A stretch of 64,000 nt of DNA from Flammeovirgaceae bacterium SG7u.111 (GTDB lineage: Bacteria > Bacteroidota > Bacteroidia > Cytophagales > Flammeovirgaceae), in assembly GCA_034044135.1 (NCBI GenBank), contig CP139021.1:5657635-5721634 (forward strand). Direction: 5' to 3'. Below the pieces are notes generated by a model. That model was not told the DNA's origin and ran no database searches. It saw only the letters and a list, made by a program, of their open reading frames with translations. Position numbers and translations under genes: made by a program. The number at the start of each line of letters is the position of its first letter. Positions within the stretch are counted from its first letter, which is position 1. This document shows, piece by piece, positions 38,259 through 46,865 of this stretch.

Positions 38259-40319
38259 TTATTCAATTACAACTTCAGCTCTTCTATTTTTCCTTCTGTT
38301 TTCCTTAGTAGTATTCGGCACAAGTGGATTATTTTCACCTTTACCTGATACGCTAATTCTACTTTCGTCTATCCCATTTTTCTTCAAGAATTTAGCAGCA
38401 GCTTTTGCCCTTCTTTCCGAAAGCTGCAAGTTATAGTTTGCATCTCCAGTACTATCAGTATAACCAGTGATCGTCACCTTCGTATTGGCATATTTTTGCA
38501 AATAGGCAACCACATCCTCTAAGTTATTAAATTGCTGACCTGAAATAATTGCCTTATCGAACCCGAACTGCAAATGGAAAGATTCAAATTTAGGAGCAAT
38601 TTCAGTTGGAGTTAAATCCTCCCCTACGCCTCCTACTGCTCCATCGCCATCAGCTGATGCAATAAGCTCTTCTGGCTTCACCAAGTACTCATCTGGTATT
38701 TCAGTTGAGTTAATCAAGTTTTCATTGTCAAGCTTATTTGAAGTATAAAACTTGATCTTACCTGATTTAGACTGAACCAATGCTCCTTCTTCTCCTCCTA
38801 CTAGGAAGTCATAATTAGCATTTCTTCCAGCAAAGAAAATATTGATGGCAACTTTGTCCTCAAATATATTTTTATCTCCTTGGTCAATTTTTACATCAAG
38901 CTCTTTTTCAAATGGGATTACGATCTCATATTCACCATTTTCATTACTTACAGTCTGATAAGTTTGCCCATCATGCACCATCGTAATCATTGCATTGTCA
39001 ATAGTCTCTTTTTTCTCTTGGTCGTAGATTTTACCAGCCAAGCGAATCCTATCGAAAAGGTATGCACCATAGATATCTAATGAGCCAAAACCATCATTTC
39101 TTGAAGAAGAATAATAAGCATATTTGCCCGACACATTATAAAACACATCTTCGCCTACCGTATTTGTAGGATATCCTAGGTTTTGAGGCTTGCTCCATGT
39201 CCTATTGGCTGAGTTATAAGCACTTTTAAATATATCATAACCACCCATAGATTTATTACCTTTTGAGCTATAATAGAAATACCCATCTTCTGCCAAGTAA
39301 GGCGAATCTTCATCGTAAGGAGTGTTCAACTCTACAATTGGTACTGGCGCAGTCCACTTGTCATCATCTTCCTTATAAGTAACATACAAGTCCAAATCTC
39401 CATTTTCAGAAGCTAAGTCTGAAGAGAAATAGATAGTGCGACCGCCATCGGCTATAAAACAATGTGACTGATAAGCAATAGAAGTCACAGGCTTAATCTT
39501 TTCACCTTTAGACCACTTGCCTTCAACATAATCGGTTAGGAATAAATTTCCATTTCTGAAAACAACCAGTTTGTTCTCATCATACATCATTTGAACCGTA
39601 GCATCGTGGTGTTTTGGCTTTGTACCATCTGTTATTTCAACAGGAGTTGACCATTCATCATTTTCATCTAGCGTTGTTTTATAGATTTTTTCAAACGTAT
39701 AACCATCTTCCGCTATTTCCGATTCACCACTTTTTGGCTGTCTAGAAGTGTAAAGTATAGTTCGATAATCATCCATCATCACAGCACTGTACTCCATGTC
39801 TTTGGAGTTGATATCAGAACCTAAATTTTTCACTACCATCCCTTTTACAGGTTGAGCATAATACTTTTTAGCTAAAGTAATATTATCCTTCAAAAGGTTG
39901 ATTTCATCTTCGGGACGTGGCGAGTCTCCTTCTATTGCCTTCAATGCTAACAGAGCCTCATCAAACTTTTCATTTTGATGATAGGCCATTGCCATATAGT
40001 AATGGTATCCTCTGTCTATCGAAGGAATTTCAGTATCCTTCAAATCCAATAGCATTGACAAAGCTTCTTTTGGCTTTTTATCATGCATCTCCAAGTAACA
40101 TCTCGCTTGGAAATATGTTGCTTTAAGTTTTTCCTCATCTGCAGCAGCGGCAGCTTCAAAATAACCCAATGATTTTCTTATATTACCTTCATAATATTCA
40201 TGAAGGCCTTTTTTCATCATACCTCTATCGGCTTGCCCAAACAATGCCAAGGGTAAGGTGAAGATCAAAATGGAAAGTACCCATTTGCCAAAACAGGTTT
40301 TATTAACATATGAAGACAT
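38259..40319 (-). CDS. OmpA-family protein with TPR, PD40 propeller and CRD domains (PorE-like layout)
   Basis: The 686-residue protein has a signal peptide (LSILIFTLPLALFGQ). TPR-like helices lie at about 30-150, and WD40/PD40 blades at about 170-410 (YHYYMAMAYHQNEKFDEAL; ILYTSRQPKSGE; IYFSSDLASENGDLDLYVTY). A carboxypeptidase-regulatory-like domain lies at about 415-500 (RLAGKIYDQEKKETIDNAMI). The C-terminal OmpA domain is at about 570-686 (FGFDKAIISGQQFNNLEDV, NLQLSERRAKAAAKFL). This order is that of PorE, a T9SS subunit that links the apparatus to peptidoglycan. PorE has a lipobox, which is not obvious here, so a paralogue is also possible. Confidence 0.8.
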   Translation of the reverse strand: MSSYVNKTCFGKWVLSILIFTLPLALFGQADRGMMKKGLHEYYEGNIRKSLGYFEAAAAADEEKLKATYFQARCYLEMHDKKPKEALSMLLDLKDTEIPSIDRGYHYYMAMAYHQNEKFDEALLALKAIEGDSPRPEDEINLLKDNITLAKKYYAQPVKGMVVKNLGSDINSKDMEYSAVMMDDYRTILYTSRQPKSGESEIAEDGYTFEKIYKTTLDENDEWSTPVEITDGTKPKHHDATVQMMYDENKLVVFRNGNLFLTDYVEGKWSKGEKIKPVTSIAYQSHCFIADGGRTIYFSSDLASENGDLDLYVTYKEDDDKWTAPVPIVELNTPYDEDSPYLAEDGYFYYSSKGNKSMGGYDIFKSAYNSANRTWSKPQNLGYPTNTVGEDVFYNVSGKYAYYSSSRNDGFGSLDIYGAYLFDRIRLAGKIYDQEKKETIDNAMITMVHDGQTYQTVSNENGEYEIVIPFEKELDVKIDQGDKNIFEDKVAINIFFAGRNANYDFLVGGEEGALVQSKSGKIKFYTSNKLDNENLINSTEIPDEYLVKPEELIASADGDGAVGGVGEDLTPTEIAPKFESFHLQFGFDKAIISGQQFNNLEDVVAYLQKYANTKVTITGYTDSTGDANYNLQLSERRAKAAAKFLKKNGIDESRISVSGKGENNPLVPNTTKENRRKNRRAEVVIE

Positions 40320-40595
40320 AAGTGTAAGGTTTTTTTAGTTAATATATCATTCACATCCTTTTTGTGAACATACCTTAATTACCAATCTAACGCCTTCATT
40401 TCCAAGTATTATGAAAACAATGAAAAGAATTATTTTAATTTTTATTTTATAGTACCATCAAATATTGGTAAAATCCAATATCATACATGGTTTCCTGCTA
40501 AAAACCTATTTTTACTACAAAAGCTACAATGTGAAGAAATACTTTATTAGGTTATTTTTTATTCAAAAAAAGTAGTACTCCAGTAAAAAAATTAC

Positions 40596-41564
40596 CTAAG
40601 GAACATAATGCTTCCCATCAATCAAGTCACTGCTCTTGATAGTTTTCACCGCATAGGTAAAGCCTTTGTGAATACAGTAAGCCCCTGTCTCTCCATTTTT
40701 ATTGAGAGCCAAAAATCCAATCTGCACATCTTTATAATTTTTATTCTTCTTCACTATTCTTTCCACGGCTACCTTACAAGCTTCTTGAGGCGATTTTCCT
40801 TGCCGCATCAATTCCACAACCAAATGACTACCTACTATTTTTATTACTTCTTCGCCCATGCCAGTTGCTGTAGCACCACCAACTTCATTATCTACAAATA
40901 ACCCAGCTCCTATGATAGGTGAATCCCCTACTCTTCCATGCATTTTGTAGGCCAACCCGCTGGTAGTGCAAGCTCCAGAAATATCCCCATTTATATCCAT
41001 CGCCAACATTCCTATAGTATCGTGGTTCTCAACATTGATAACAGGCTCGTAGTTATTTGTCTCTTTCCACTTTTCCCAAGCTTTTTTAGAGTCTTTGGTC
41101 AGCAAATCTTCTTTTTTGAAACCTTCCGAAAGAGCAAATTGTAAAGCTCCATCTCCTACCAACATCACATGTGGTGTTTTTTCCATCACTGCTCTGGCAA
41201 TCAATACAGGGTTTTTAATATGTTCCAAACACGCAACAGAGCCACAGTTGCCTAATTCATCCATAATGCAGGAATCTAGCGTAACCCTTCCATCTCTATC
41301 GGGCCTACCACCATAACCAACCGAGCTTTCGGTAGGATCAGACTCGGGAACCATCACACCTTTTACTACTGCATCCAACGCCCTACCCGATTTTTCCAGC
41401 ACTGTCCAAGCCGCTTCGTTGGCCTCCACACCAAAATTCCAAGTAGATACAACAATAGGCTTGGTCTCTTTTTTAGGCCGTTTTGCCAATAACTTTCCCA
41501 TTGGTACTCCTACAAATGAGGCTGCCATCGCTGCACCTCTGATAAATTTTCTTCTTGAGTTCAT
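40596..41564 (-). CDS. N4-(beta-N-acetylglucosaminyl)-L-asparaginase family Ntn-hydrolase, Tat-exported
   Basis: The 322-residue protein has a twin-arginine signal (SRRKFIRGAAMAASFVG). Ntn-hydrolase features: VGYGGRPDRDG, LDSCIMDELGNCGSVACLEHIKNP, catalytic Thr after autocleavage in VENHDTIGMLAMD, and GRVGDSPIIGAGLFVDNEVGGATATGMGEE. It cleaves the GlcNAc-Asn link of N-glycan stubs or isoaspartyl peptides, probably in the periplasm. It fits the glycan-degrading theme of this region. Confidence 0.9.
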   Translation of the reverse strand: MNSRRKFIRGAAMAASFVGVPMGKLLAKRPKKETKPIVVSTWNFGVEANEAAWTVLEKSGRALDAVVKGVMVPESDPTESSVGYGGRPDRDGRVTLDSCIMDELGNCGSVACLEHIKNPVLIARAVMEKTPHVMLVGDGALQFALSEGFKKEDLLTKDSKKAWEKWKETNNYEPVINVENHDTIGMLAMDINGDISGACTTSGLAYKMHGRVGDSPIIGAGLFVDNEVGGATATGMGEEVIKIVGSHLVVELMRQGKSPQEACKVAVERIVKKNKNYKDVQIGFLALNKNGETGAYCIHKGFTYAVKTIKSSDLIDGKHYVP

Positions 41565-41709
41565 GTTAAATTAGATTGTGGTTGTATAAATACCTGATCG
41601 AAAATACATTTAATAAAATAGCACAAGTGCTTATCTTGAAAATTTAGGCTGTTTAAGAGGTAATTCAAAGCTTTAAGCTTCTAAGCGAGAAAAATAATTC
41701 AGAATAAAT

Positions 41710-41725
41710 TATACCAACCGGTATA
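41710..41725. promoter_or_regulatory. TetR operator, copy 1
   Basis: TATACC-AACC-GGTATA palindrome 45 bp upstream of the TetR gene start. It overlaps a TATATTTC -7-like box (41722-41729), so binding should repress the regulator gene itself. Confidence 0.75.
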
Positions 41726-41769
41726 TTTCTATTATATTAGTTTCAGAATTAAAGTAATAATTGAGTAAA

Positions 41770-42384
41770 ATGTCCAAAAAAGAGCGTACTACCCAGTTTA
41801 TCCTTGAAAAAGTTGCTCCCATTTTTAATAAGAATGGGTATGTCGCTACAAGTATGGGTAAAGTGTCCTCAATCACTGGTCTCTCAAAAGGATCGGTATA
41901 CAGTAATTTCGATAGCAAAGAAGATTTGGCAATCAAAGCCTTCAATTACAATATAAAAAAGGTGATGGGCTATATGAAAACTCATCTTGACAAAGCCAAT
42001 TCAGCACTTGACAAACTCAAAGCTATTACAAATTTCTATCGCAAATATTACGATTACACCATCACATTTGGAGGTTGCCCTCTTTTAAATGTTGGAGTGG
42101 ATGCTAATTACCAAAACCCCGCTCTTTTAGCCAGAGTAAGGCATGTGATTAAAAAACTAGAAAGTTCAATAGCCAGAATTATTGAAGAAGGCGTGGTACA
42201 AGGAGAGTTTAAACCTGAAATCATGCCTAAAACCGAAGTACTGGCAAGGAGCATTTTTGCCTCGCTAGAAGGTGCTATTTACATGTCTGTCACGCTTGAA
42301 AACACCAATTATTTACTTGAAATGGTAGATCAGATTGACAGAATGATTGAAAACGAATTAGTACTAGTACCGAAATCAACATAG
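41770..42384 (+). CDS. TetR/AcrR-family transcriptional regulator
   Basis: 204 residues from the ATG at 41770; a TTG start at 41761 is possible. The N-terminal HTH is MGKVSSITGLSKGSVYSNFDSKEDLAIKAF. The helical ligand domain contains CPLLNVGVDANYQNPAL, typical of the large TetR_C group in which a Cys lies near residue 95-105. Palindromes at 41710 and 42412 flank the gene, implying autoregulation and control of the downstream hydrolase. Confidence 0.9.
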   Translation: MSKKERTTQFILEKVAPIFNKNGYVATSMGKVSSITGLSKGSVYSNFDSKEDLAIKAFNYNIKKVMGYMKTHLDKANSALDKLKAITNFYRKYYDYTITFGGCPLLNVGVDANYQNPALLARVRHVIKKLESSIARIIEEGVVQGEFKPEIMPKTEVLARSIFASLEGAIYMSVTLENTNYLLEMVDQIDRMIENELVLVPKST

Positions 42385-42411
42385 AATAGAATCTCTTTTT
42401 TTATATAAAAA

Positions 42412-42427
42412 TATACCAACTGGTATA
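42412..42427. promoter_or_regulatory. TetR operator, copy 2
   Basis: TATACC-AACT-GGTATA, same as copy 1 except one spacer base, symmetric over 18 bp (42411-42428). It lies 18 bp upstream of the alpha/beta hydrolase gene and directly abuts TATATTTA. Confidence 0.75.
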
Positions 42428-42445
42428 TTTAATAAACCCAACCTA

Positions 42446-43369
42446 ATGAAAACATTAATTTTATCATTCCTCAAGGCTTATTATGGCATTCTTTCGGCCA
42501 TCTTACCTAACCTTGCTGCCAAAAAAGCATTCATGCTTTTTCAGAAAACGAAAAAGATGAAGCTCAAACCCAAAGAAGAAAAGCTATATGATAAGGCAAG
42601 ACATTTCCAAATCCCTACTAGTAATCTAGACGAAGATGTACATTGCTATCATCTTAAAAACGAAGAAGTACCACCCAATGGAAAAACAGCAGTATTGGTT
42701 CATGGCTGGGATTCAAATGCGGGTAGTTTAATGGGGATTGCCGAAAAACTACTATCAGAAGGTTTTGAAATATACGCCCTCGACCTTCCCGCCCATGGCA
42801 AATCGAAACTTATCCACTGTAACCTTTATATCTCTTCTCTTGCCTTAAAAGCCCTTTTAGAGTTTGTAGCAGACCCAAAACAAACAATTTATTTGATTTC
42901 TCACTCTTTTGGCTCAGCAGTAGTCGGCTACGCCCTCTGGAAGACCGATGCACACGTTGACAAAGTGGTCATGCTCACCACTCCTAACAAAATGACAACT
43001 ATCTTCAGGGAATTCCAACAGTTTATAGGCCTGGGTGAAAAATCTTACCAAAAAATGTTGGACATCACTAAAAACATAATTGGAGAACCACTTGAAAACG
43101 TAGAAGTAGCAAAAAAACTAGCGCTGGCAAACATTCCTCAACTTAGCATTATTCACGATAAATTTGATAAAGTTGTCCCATTTCAAAATGCGAAAGATGT
43201 AGTAAGCGCTATTCCAAATGCAAAGCTGATCACCTATGAAAAAATAGGACACTATCGCATGCTCTGGAACGAAGAAGTCATCAACCAAGTAGCAGCAATT
43301 TTGAGCAACAAACAGAAAGAGCTTAAAATTGAAAAGAGTGAGGTTCAGCAAAAAGTAAAAATAGCTTAA
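42446..43369 (+). CDS. Alpha/beta hydrolase, TetR-controlled
   Basis: The 307-residue protein has the oxyanion-hole region VLVHGWDSNAGSLMG, ALDLPAHGKS, the nucleophile elbow ISHSFGSAV, the acid in IIHDKFDKVVP and catalytic His in KIGHYRML. A short N-terminal hydrophobic region may bring it to the membrane. Substrate unknown; typical of serine esterases or lipases. Its operator suggests it is induced by a small lipophilic ligand of the TetR protein. Confidence 0.88.
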   Translation: MKTLILSFLKAYYGILSAILPNLAAKKAFMLFQKTKKMKLKPKEEKLYDKARHFQIPTSNLDEDVHCYHLKNEEVPPNGKTAVLVHGWDSNAGSLMGIAEKLLSEGFEIYALDLPAHGKSKLIHCNLYISSLALKALLEFVADPKQTIYLISHSFGSAVVGYALWKTDAHVDKVVMLTTPNKMTTIFREFQQFIGLGEKSYQKMLDITKNIIGEPLENVEVAKKLALANIPQLSIIHDKFDKVVPFQNAKDVVSAIPNAKLITYEKIGHYRMLWNEEVINQVAAILSNKQKELKIEKSEVQQKVKIA

Positions 43370-43382
43370 TGGAAGAATTAAC

Positions 43383-43390
43383 TATTTTTG
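43383..43390 (+). promoter_or_regulatory. -7-like box before moeA
   Basis: TATTTTTG matches TAnnTTTG, 26 bp before the moeA ATG. The -33 element is not evident. Confidence 0.35.
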
Positions 43391-43416
43391 CCCAACACAG
43401 ATCAAAGTAATTCAAT

Positions 43417-44631
43417 ATGATAACCGTAGCTGAAGCCAGTAAAATCATCCAAGATTCCGTTCATATTTTCCCAACTGAAACAGTTCCATTTGGAGAAGCA
43501 ACTGGCAGGATACTGAGAGAAAGTATCCACGCAGACAGGGACTTTCCTCCCTTTGACCGAGTGATGATGGATGGAATTTGCCTACGGTTTGAACAACTGG
43601 AAAAAGGTCAAAATAAGTTTGCTATAGAAGGAAGGCAATTGGCAGGGTCTCCCCCGTTGGAGCTTACCAACCCAGAAGGTTGTTTGGAAATAATGACAGG
43701 AGCTCCCCTTGCCAAAGGCGCTGACACAGTGATCCCTTTCGAGGATTTTGACGTAGAAGAAGTGGATGGAAAAAAATATGCAGTCATCCAAATTGCCCCT
43801 TCAAAAGCATTCAAAAATGTTCATTTACAAGGTACAGATAAAAAAACAGGCGAGGCTTTACTCGGTAATGGAAGAAAATTGACTTCACCCGAAATAGCCG
43901 TAGTCGCAAGTGTAGGGAAAGCAACAATAGAAGTTACCCAAAAGCCTAAAATTGCCATCGTTTCCACGGGGGACGAATTGGTAGATGTACATGAGCAACC
44001 ATTGCCACATCAAATAAGACGGAGCAATAGTTATGCTATCCAAGCCGCACTTGCCCCTCTACCAGTTGAGTCCAAAAGCTTCCACCTCACAGATGACAAA
44101 GCAAGTCTCAAAGAAAAGTTAGGGGAAATTATTGACAATTATGATGCTGTCATTTTAAGTGGTGGAGTTTCCAAAGGAAAAGCCGATTTTGTACCCGAAG
44201 TGTTGGAAGAACTAGGAGTTGAGAAACTTTTTCACAGGGTAGCACAGCGCCCAGGAAAACCATTTTGGTTTGGGAAAAACGCAGATGGGAAAGTTGTTTT
44301 TGCCTTACCGGGAAACCCTGTTTCTACGTACATGTGTTTCTATAAGTACTTTCTTCCTTGGCTCATTTCAAGTTTAGGCTTAGAACAGCCAAAGCCACTT
44401 TATGCTATTCTAGAACAAGATTTCAACTTCAAACCTGACATCAGCTTCTTTTTACAAGTAAAAGTAGTTTCAGGAGAATACGGCCAGCTTAAGGCTATTC
44501 CTTTTGCCGGAAAAGGCTCTGGCGATTTTGCAAATTTGCTCCAAGCAGATGCTTTTCTTGAACTACCACAAGGCAGAAGCGACTTTCACAAAGGAGATGT
44601 GTTGAAGCTAGTACCGTTTAGGGAACTGTAA
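43417..44631 (+). CDS. moeA: Molybdopterin molybdenumtransferase
   Basis: The 404-residue protein inserts molybdate into adenylylated molybdopterin. Motifs: FDRVMMDGICLRFEQL, MTGAPLAKGADTVIPFED, VSTGDELV, RRSNSYAIQAAL, AVILSGGVSKGKADFV, FALPGNPVSTYMCF. Cytoplasmic. No other moco genes are in the window. An IS630 element lies only a few bases after its stop without damaging it. Confidence 0.95.
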   Translation: MITVAEASKIIQDSVHIFPTETVPFGEATGRILRESIHADRDFPPFDRVMMDGICLRFEQLEKGQNKFAIEGRQLAGSPPLELTNPEGCLEIMTGAPLAKGADTVIPFEDFDVEEVDGKKYAVIQIAPSKAFKNVHLQGTDKKTGEALLGNGRKLTSPEIAVVASVGKATIEVTQKPKIAIVSTGDELVDVHEQPLPHQIRRSNSYAIQAALAPLPVESKSFHLTDDKASLKEKLGEIIDNYDAVILSGGVSKGKADFVPEVLEELGVEKLFHRVAQRPGKPFWFGKNADGKVVFALPGNPVSTYMCFYKYFLPWLISSLGLEQPKPLYAILEQDFNFKPDISFFLQVKVVSGEYGQLKAIPFAGKGSGDFANLLQADAFLELPQGRSDFHKGDVLKLVPFREL

Positions 44632-44686
44632 TTTTAAGTAAGTGGACAAAAGAAACCGTATAATAAAAAAGCCTTAAATTAGCTTG

Positions 44687-45693
44687 ATGGAAAAACGCTA
44701 TATCACACTAAGTGCGTCAGAAGAGATGGAACTAAAAACCTTGAAAAAGCAGGGTGGTTCTGAACGCGAGCGCGACCGTGCCCATGCGCTGCTCCTGAGC
44801 AACAAAGGACATACGATAGATATGCTCAGGGACATATTCGAGGTGCGCAGGGCCACCATCTCGGAGTGGTTTGACAGATGGGAATCCTCAAAGGCGGCAG
44901 GATTGATGGATGCCCCCAAGAGTGGGCGGCCGAGTATCTATACGGTGGAAGAGCAAAAAAAATAGCATCCCTTGCCCGGGAAGGGCCTGTCACCTGTCTC
45001 CGTTTTTTTGCCCAAGAGGTCTCCACCAAGTTCGGCAAGGACGCCTGTGGGAAGACCGTCAAGCGGATATTGAAAAAGTCGGGTCTTGTCTGGAAGCGCA
45101 TGCGCAACTCCCTGGAAAACAACCGTGACGAAGAGATGTTCCGTTTCTTCCAACAAGAACTCGACTGTCTGGGACAGCAGGCCCGGCAAGGGGAGATCGA
45201 CCTGTGTTATTTTGACGAGACGGGGATAAGCCTGTGCCCGAACGTTCCGTATGCGTGGCAGCCCGTTGGCACGGCAAACAAGCTGCCCGCCCGGCGGGGC
45301 AACGGGGTCTCCGTCTTGGGCATACTCGACCCGTTGGCCAACACCTTCACGGGGAGCTATTACCATGGCGCGGCAAACTCGGCATGTGTCATACAGGTAC
45401 TGGACAGTTTCTCCGAGACGATCACGAAGAAGACCGTACTGGTCTTGGACAACGCAGCGATACATAGATCCAAAGAGGTAGGGGAAGCTATGGGAAAATG
45501 GAAGAAAAAAGGCCTGTACCTACAGTTTATCCCTGCATACTGTCCCGAACTCAACCTGATAGAGATCTTGTGGAAGATGCTCAAGCATTATTGGATCAGG
45601 CCAAGGCACTATGCATCCATGCAATCTCTCATAGAGGCCACCTTGTACATCCTACAAAATTATGGAAAACAATATTCGATTTCTTTTGGGTAG
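44687..45693 (+). CDS. IS630 transposase, produced by -1 frameshift
   Basis: Frame A (44687-44965) encodes the HTH domain (SERERDRAHALLLSNKGHT, VRRATISEWFDRW). Frame B continues to 45693 with the DDE catalytic domain: CYFDETGIS (D), VLVLDNAAIHRS (D), and CPELNLIEILWKMLK (E). The two frames join in -1 at eight A residues (44955-44962) just before the frame-A stop. The fused product is about 335 residues, usual for IS630 DDE transposases. Confidence 0.88.
44955..44985 (+). promoter_or_regulatory. Programmed -1 frameshift site
   Basis: Slippery A-AAA-AAA within A8 (44955-44962). The frame-A stop TAG (44963-44965) follows, then a short hairpin CCCTT...AAGGG (44969-44985) as possible stimulator. 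Confidence 0.75.
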
Positions 45694-45723
45694 GTACTTA
45701 AAACCAAGCTCCTGTTTGGTTGG

Positions 45724-46767
45724 CTACTTTTTTAACCTTTCATGGAACTTGAGCACTTCTTCAGGAACCTCATCTACTGGAGGAAGCCCAAGTTTTGTAC
45801 CTAAAAAATAAAGAGTTGAATCACGAACTGCTTCCCATGCATTGGATTTTATATCTGAGCAAATAACATGGCGACCAGCTTTTGGGAAAGCTAAGCTTTT
45901 TTTCATGGTAGGATCGGTAGAAAGTTGCTCGAACATTGGGTGCATCGCCGACACATCTACTACCTTATCTTGCTCATCGTCGTTCTTATAATAATATCCC
46001 AAAAACACAGGGCATTTCACCTTGGAAAAAGTCTCAGAAGTCATTATTTGGTTTTTTAAGCCCGAAAGAGATTGCACACCCTCTAGCCTATACGAGGTAG
46101 TCCAATAGCTGAGCGTCTTAGGATTGTTGGGTTTGAAACTAGTGGACTCTCCACCAATTATCGCCCTAGCCAAATTTAGCCCCCAAGGCTTAGCCACTAG
46201 GTTGGCATTTTTATCAGCAAAATCTATTAGGGGAGAATAAAGTATAAGAGCTGCAATATCAGGATTTTCCGCAGCGAGGTAAAGGCCAAACATTCCTCCC
46301 GTAGATGTCCCCAATACAATAACTTTTTCCCCAATCAACTTCCCGACTGCAACAGCCTTTTTGGCAGAAGCCAAGTAGTTTTGCGGAGTGAGCGAGTAGA
46401 AAGTCGAATCACTTTCTAGCCCATGTCCTTCTAACCGAGAGAGGAACAAGTTACAATTGTAATATTCAGCAATTTGCTTGTGAACAGGCAGCCCTTCCCC
46501 TTGCGAAGCAGAAAAACCATGTAAATAAACAATGCTATAAGGCGTCTTTTTCCTTTCCCCATTTGCCCAAACAACCCTAGCTTCGTTATCCTCTTTTATA
46601 TTTGAATAGGCTGACTCCCAAAGTTTAATAGAATCATCCAGTTCTTCCAAAGGAATGGACAGAGTAGGTAGTTCACCATTTATTCCATCCAAATCAGGTT
46701 GAGGGCCAAGGAAATAAACCCCAACCATCACCAACAAAAAGACACCAGTCCACTTAAGGAATTTCAT
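45724..46767 (-). CDS. Alpha/beta hydrolase (serine aminopeptidase S33-like), exported or membrane-anchored
   Basis: The 347-residue protein has an N-terminal hydrophobic anchor (GVFLLVMVGVYFLG). Hydrolase motifs: SIVYLHGFSASQGEGLP, LSRLEGHGLESDS, nucleophile in VLGTSTGGMFGLYLA, and His in AGRHVICSD. It resembles monoacylglycerol-lipase or carboxylesterase-type enzymes. Divergent in family from the TetR-linked hydrolase. Confidence 0.85.
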   Translation of the reverse strand: MKFLKWTGVFLLVMVGVYFLGPQPDLDGINGELPTLSIPLEELDDSIKLWESAYSNIKEDNEARVVWANGERKKTPYSIVYLHGFSASQGEGLPVHKQIAEYYNCNLFLSRLEGHGLESDSTFYSLTPQNYLASAKKAVAVGKLIGEKVIVLGTSTGGMFGLYLAAENPDIAALILYSPLIDFADKNANLVAKPWGLNLARAIIGGESTSFKPNNPKTLSYWTTSYRLEGVQSLSGLKNQIMTSETFSKVKCPVFLGYYYKNDDEQDKVVDVSAMHPMFEQLSTDPTMKKSLAFPKAGRHVICSDIKSNAWEAVRDSTLYFLGTKLGLPPVDEVPEEVLKFHERLKK

Positions 46768-46807
46768 TTGATAAATTCAGATTTAACGTTGATAAAAAAT
46801 GGTAAAA

Positions 46808-46819
46808 ACGAGTACTCGT
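46808..46819. promoter_or_regulatory. 12-bp perfect palindrome
   Basis: ACGAGTACTCGT lies 41 bp upstream of the alpha/beta hydrolase start, a suitable operator position. No regulator assigned. Confidence 0.3.
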
Positions 46820-46865
46820 GATATCCACACCTGATAATCAAATAATCACATTATCGAACATCACC

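Larger units (their letters stand above)
44632..45703 (+). mobile_element. IS630-family insertion sequence
   Basis: Terminal inverted repeats at 44632-44655 and 45680-45703 share TTTTAAGTA..T...CAAAAGAAA (18 of 24 matches). TA is present at both ends (44635-44636, 45699-45700), as expected for TA-targeting IS630 elements; the exact boundary could be 44637-45698. GC content is visibly higher than in neighbours, indicating transfer from a different background. Confidence 0.85.

Noticed and set aside
43369-43416. Molybdenum-cofactor riboswitch before moeA
   Set aside because: The gap is only 47 bp with no fold resembling that class.
44938-45465. A 175-codon minus-strand frame inside the IS
   Set aside because: Shadow of the GC-rich transposase gene; no recognised motif.
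45730-46760. IS630 element disrupting the alpha/beta hydrolase gene
   Set aside because: The hydrolase frame is complete, with its stop outside the inverted repeat.
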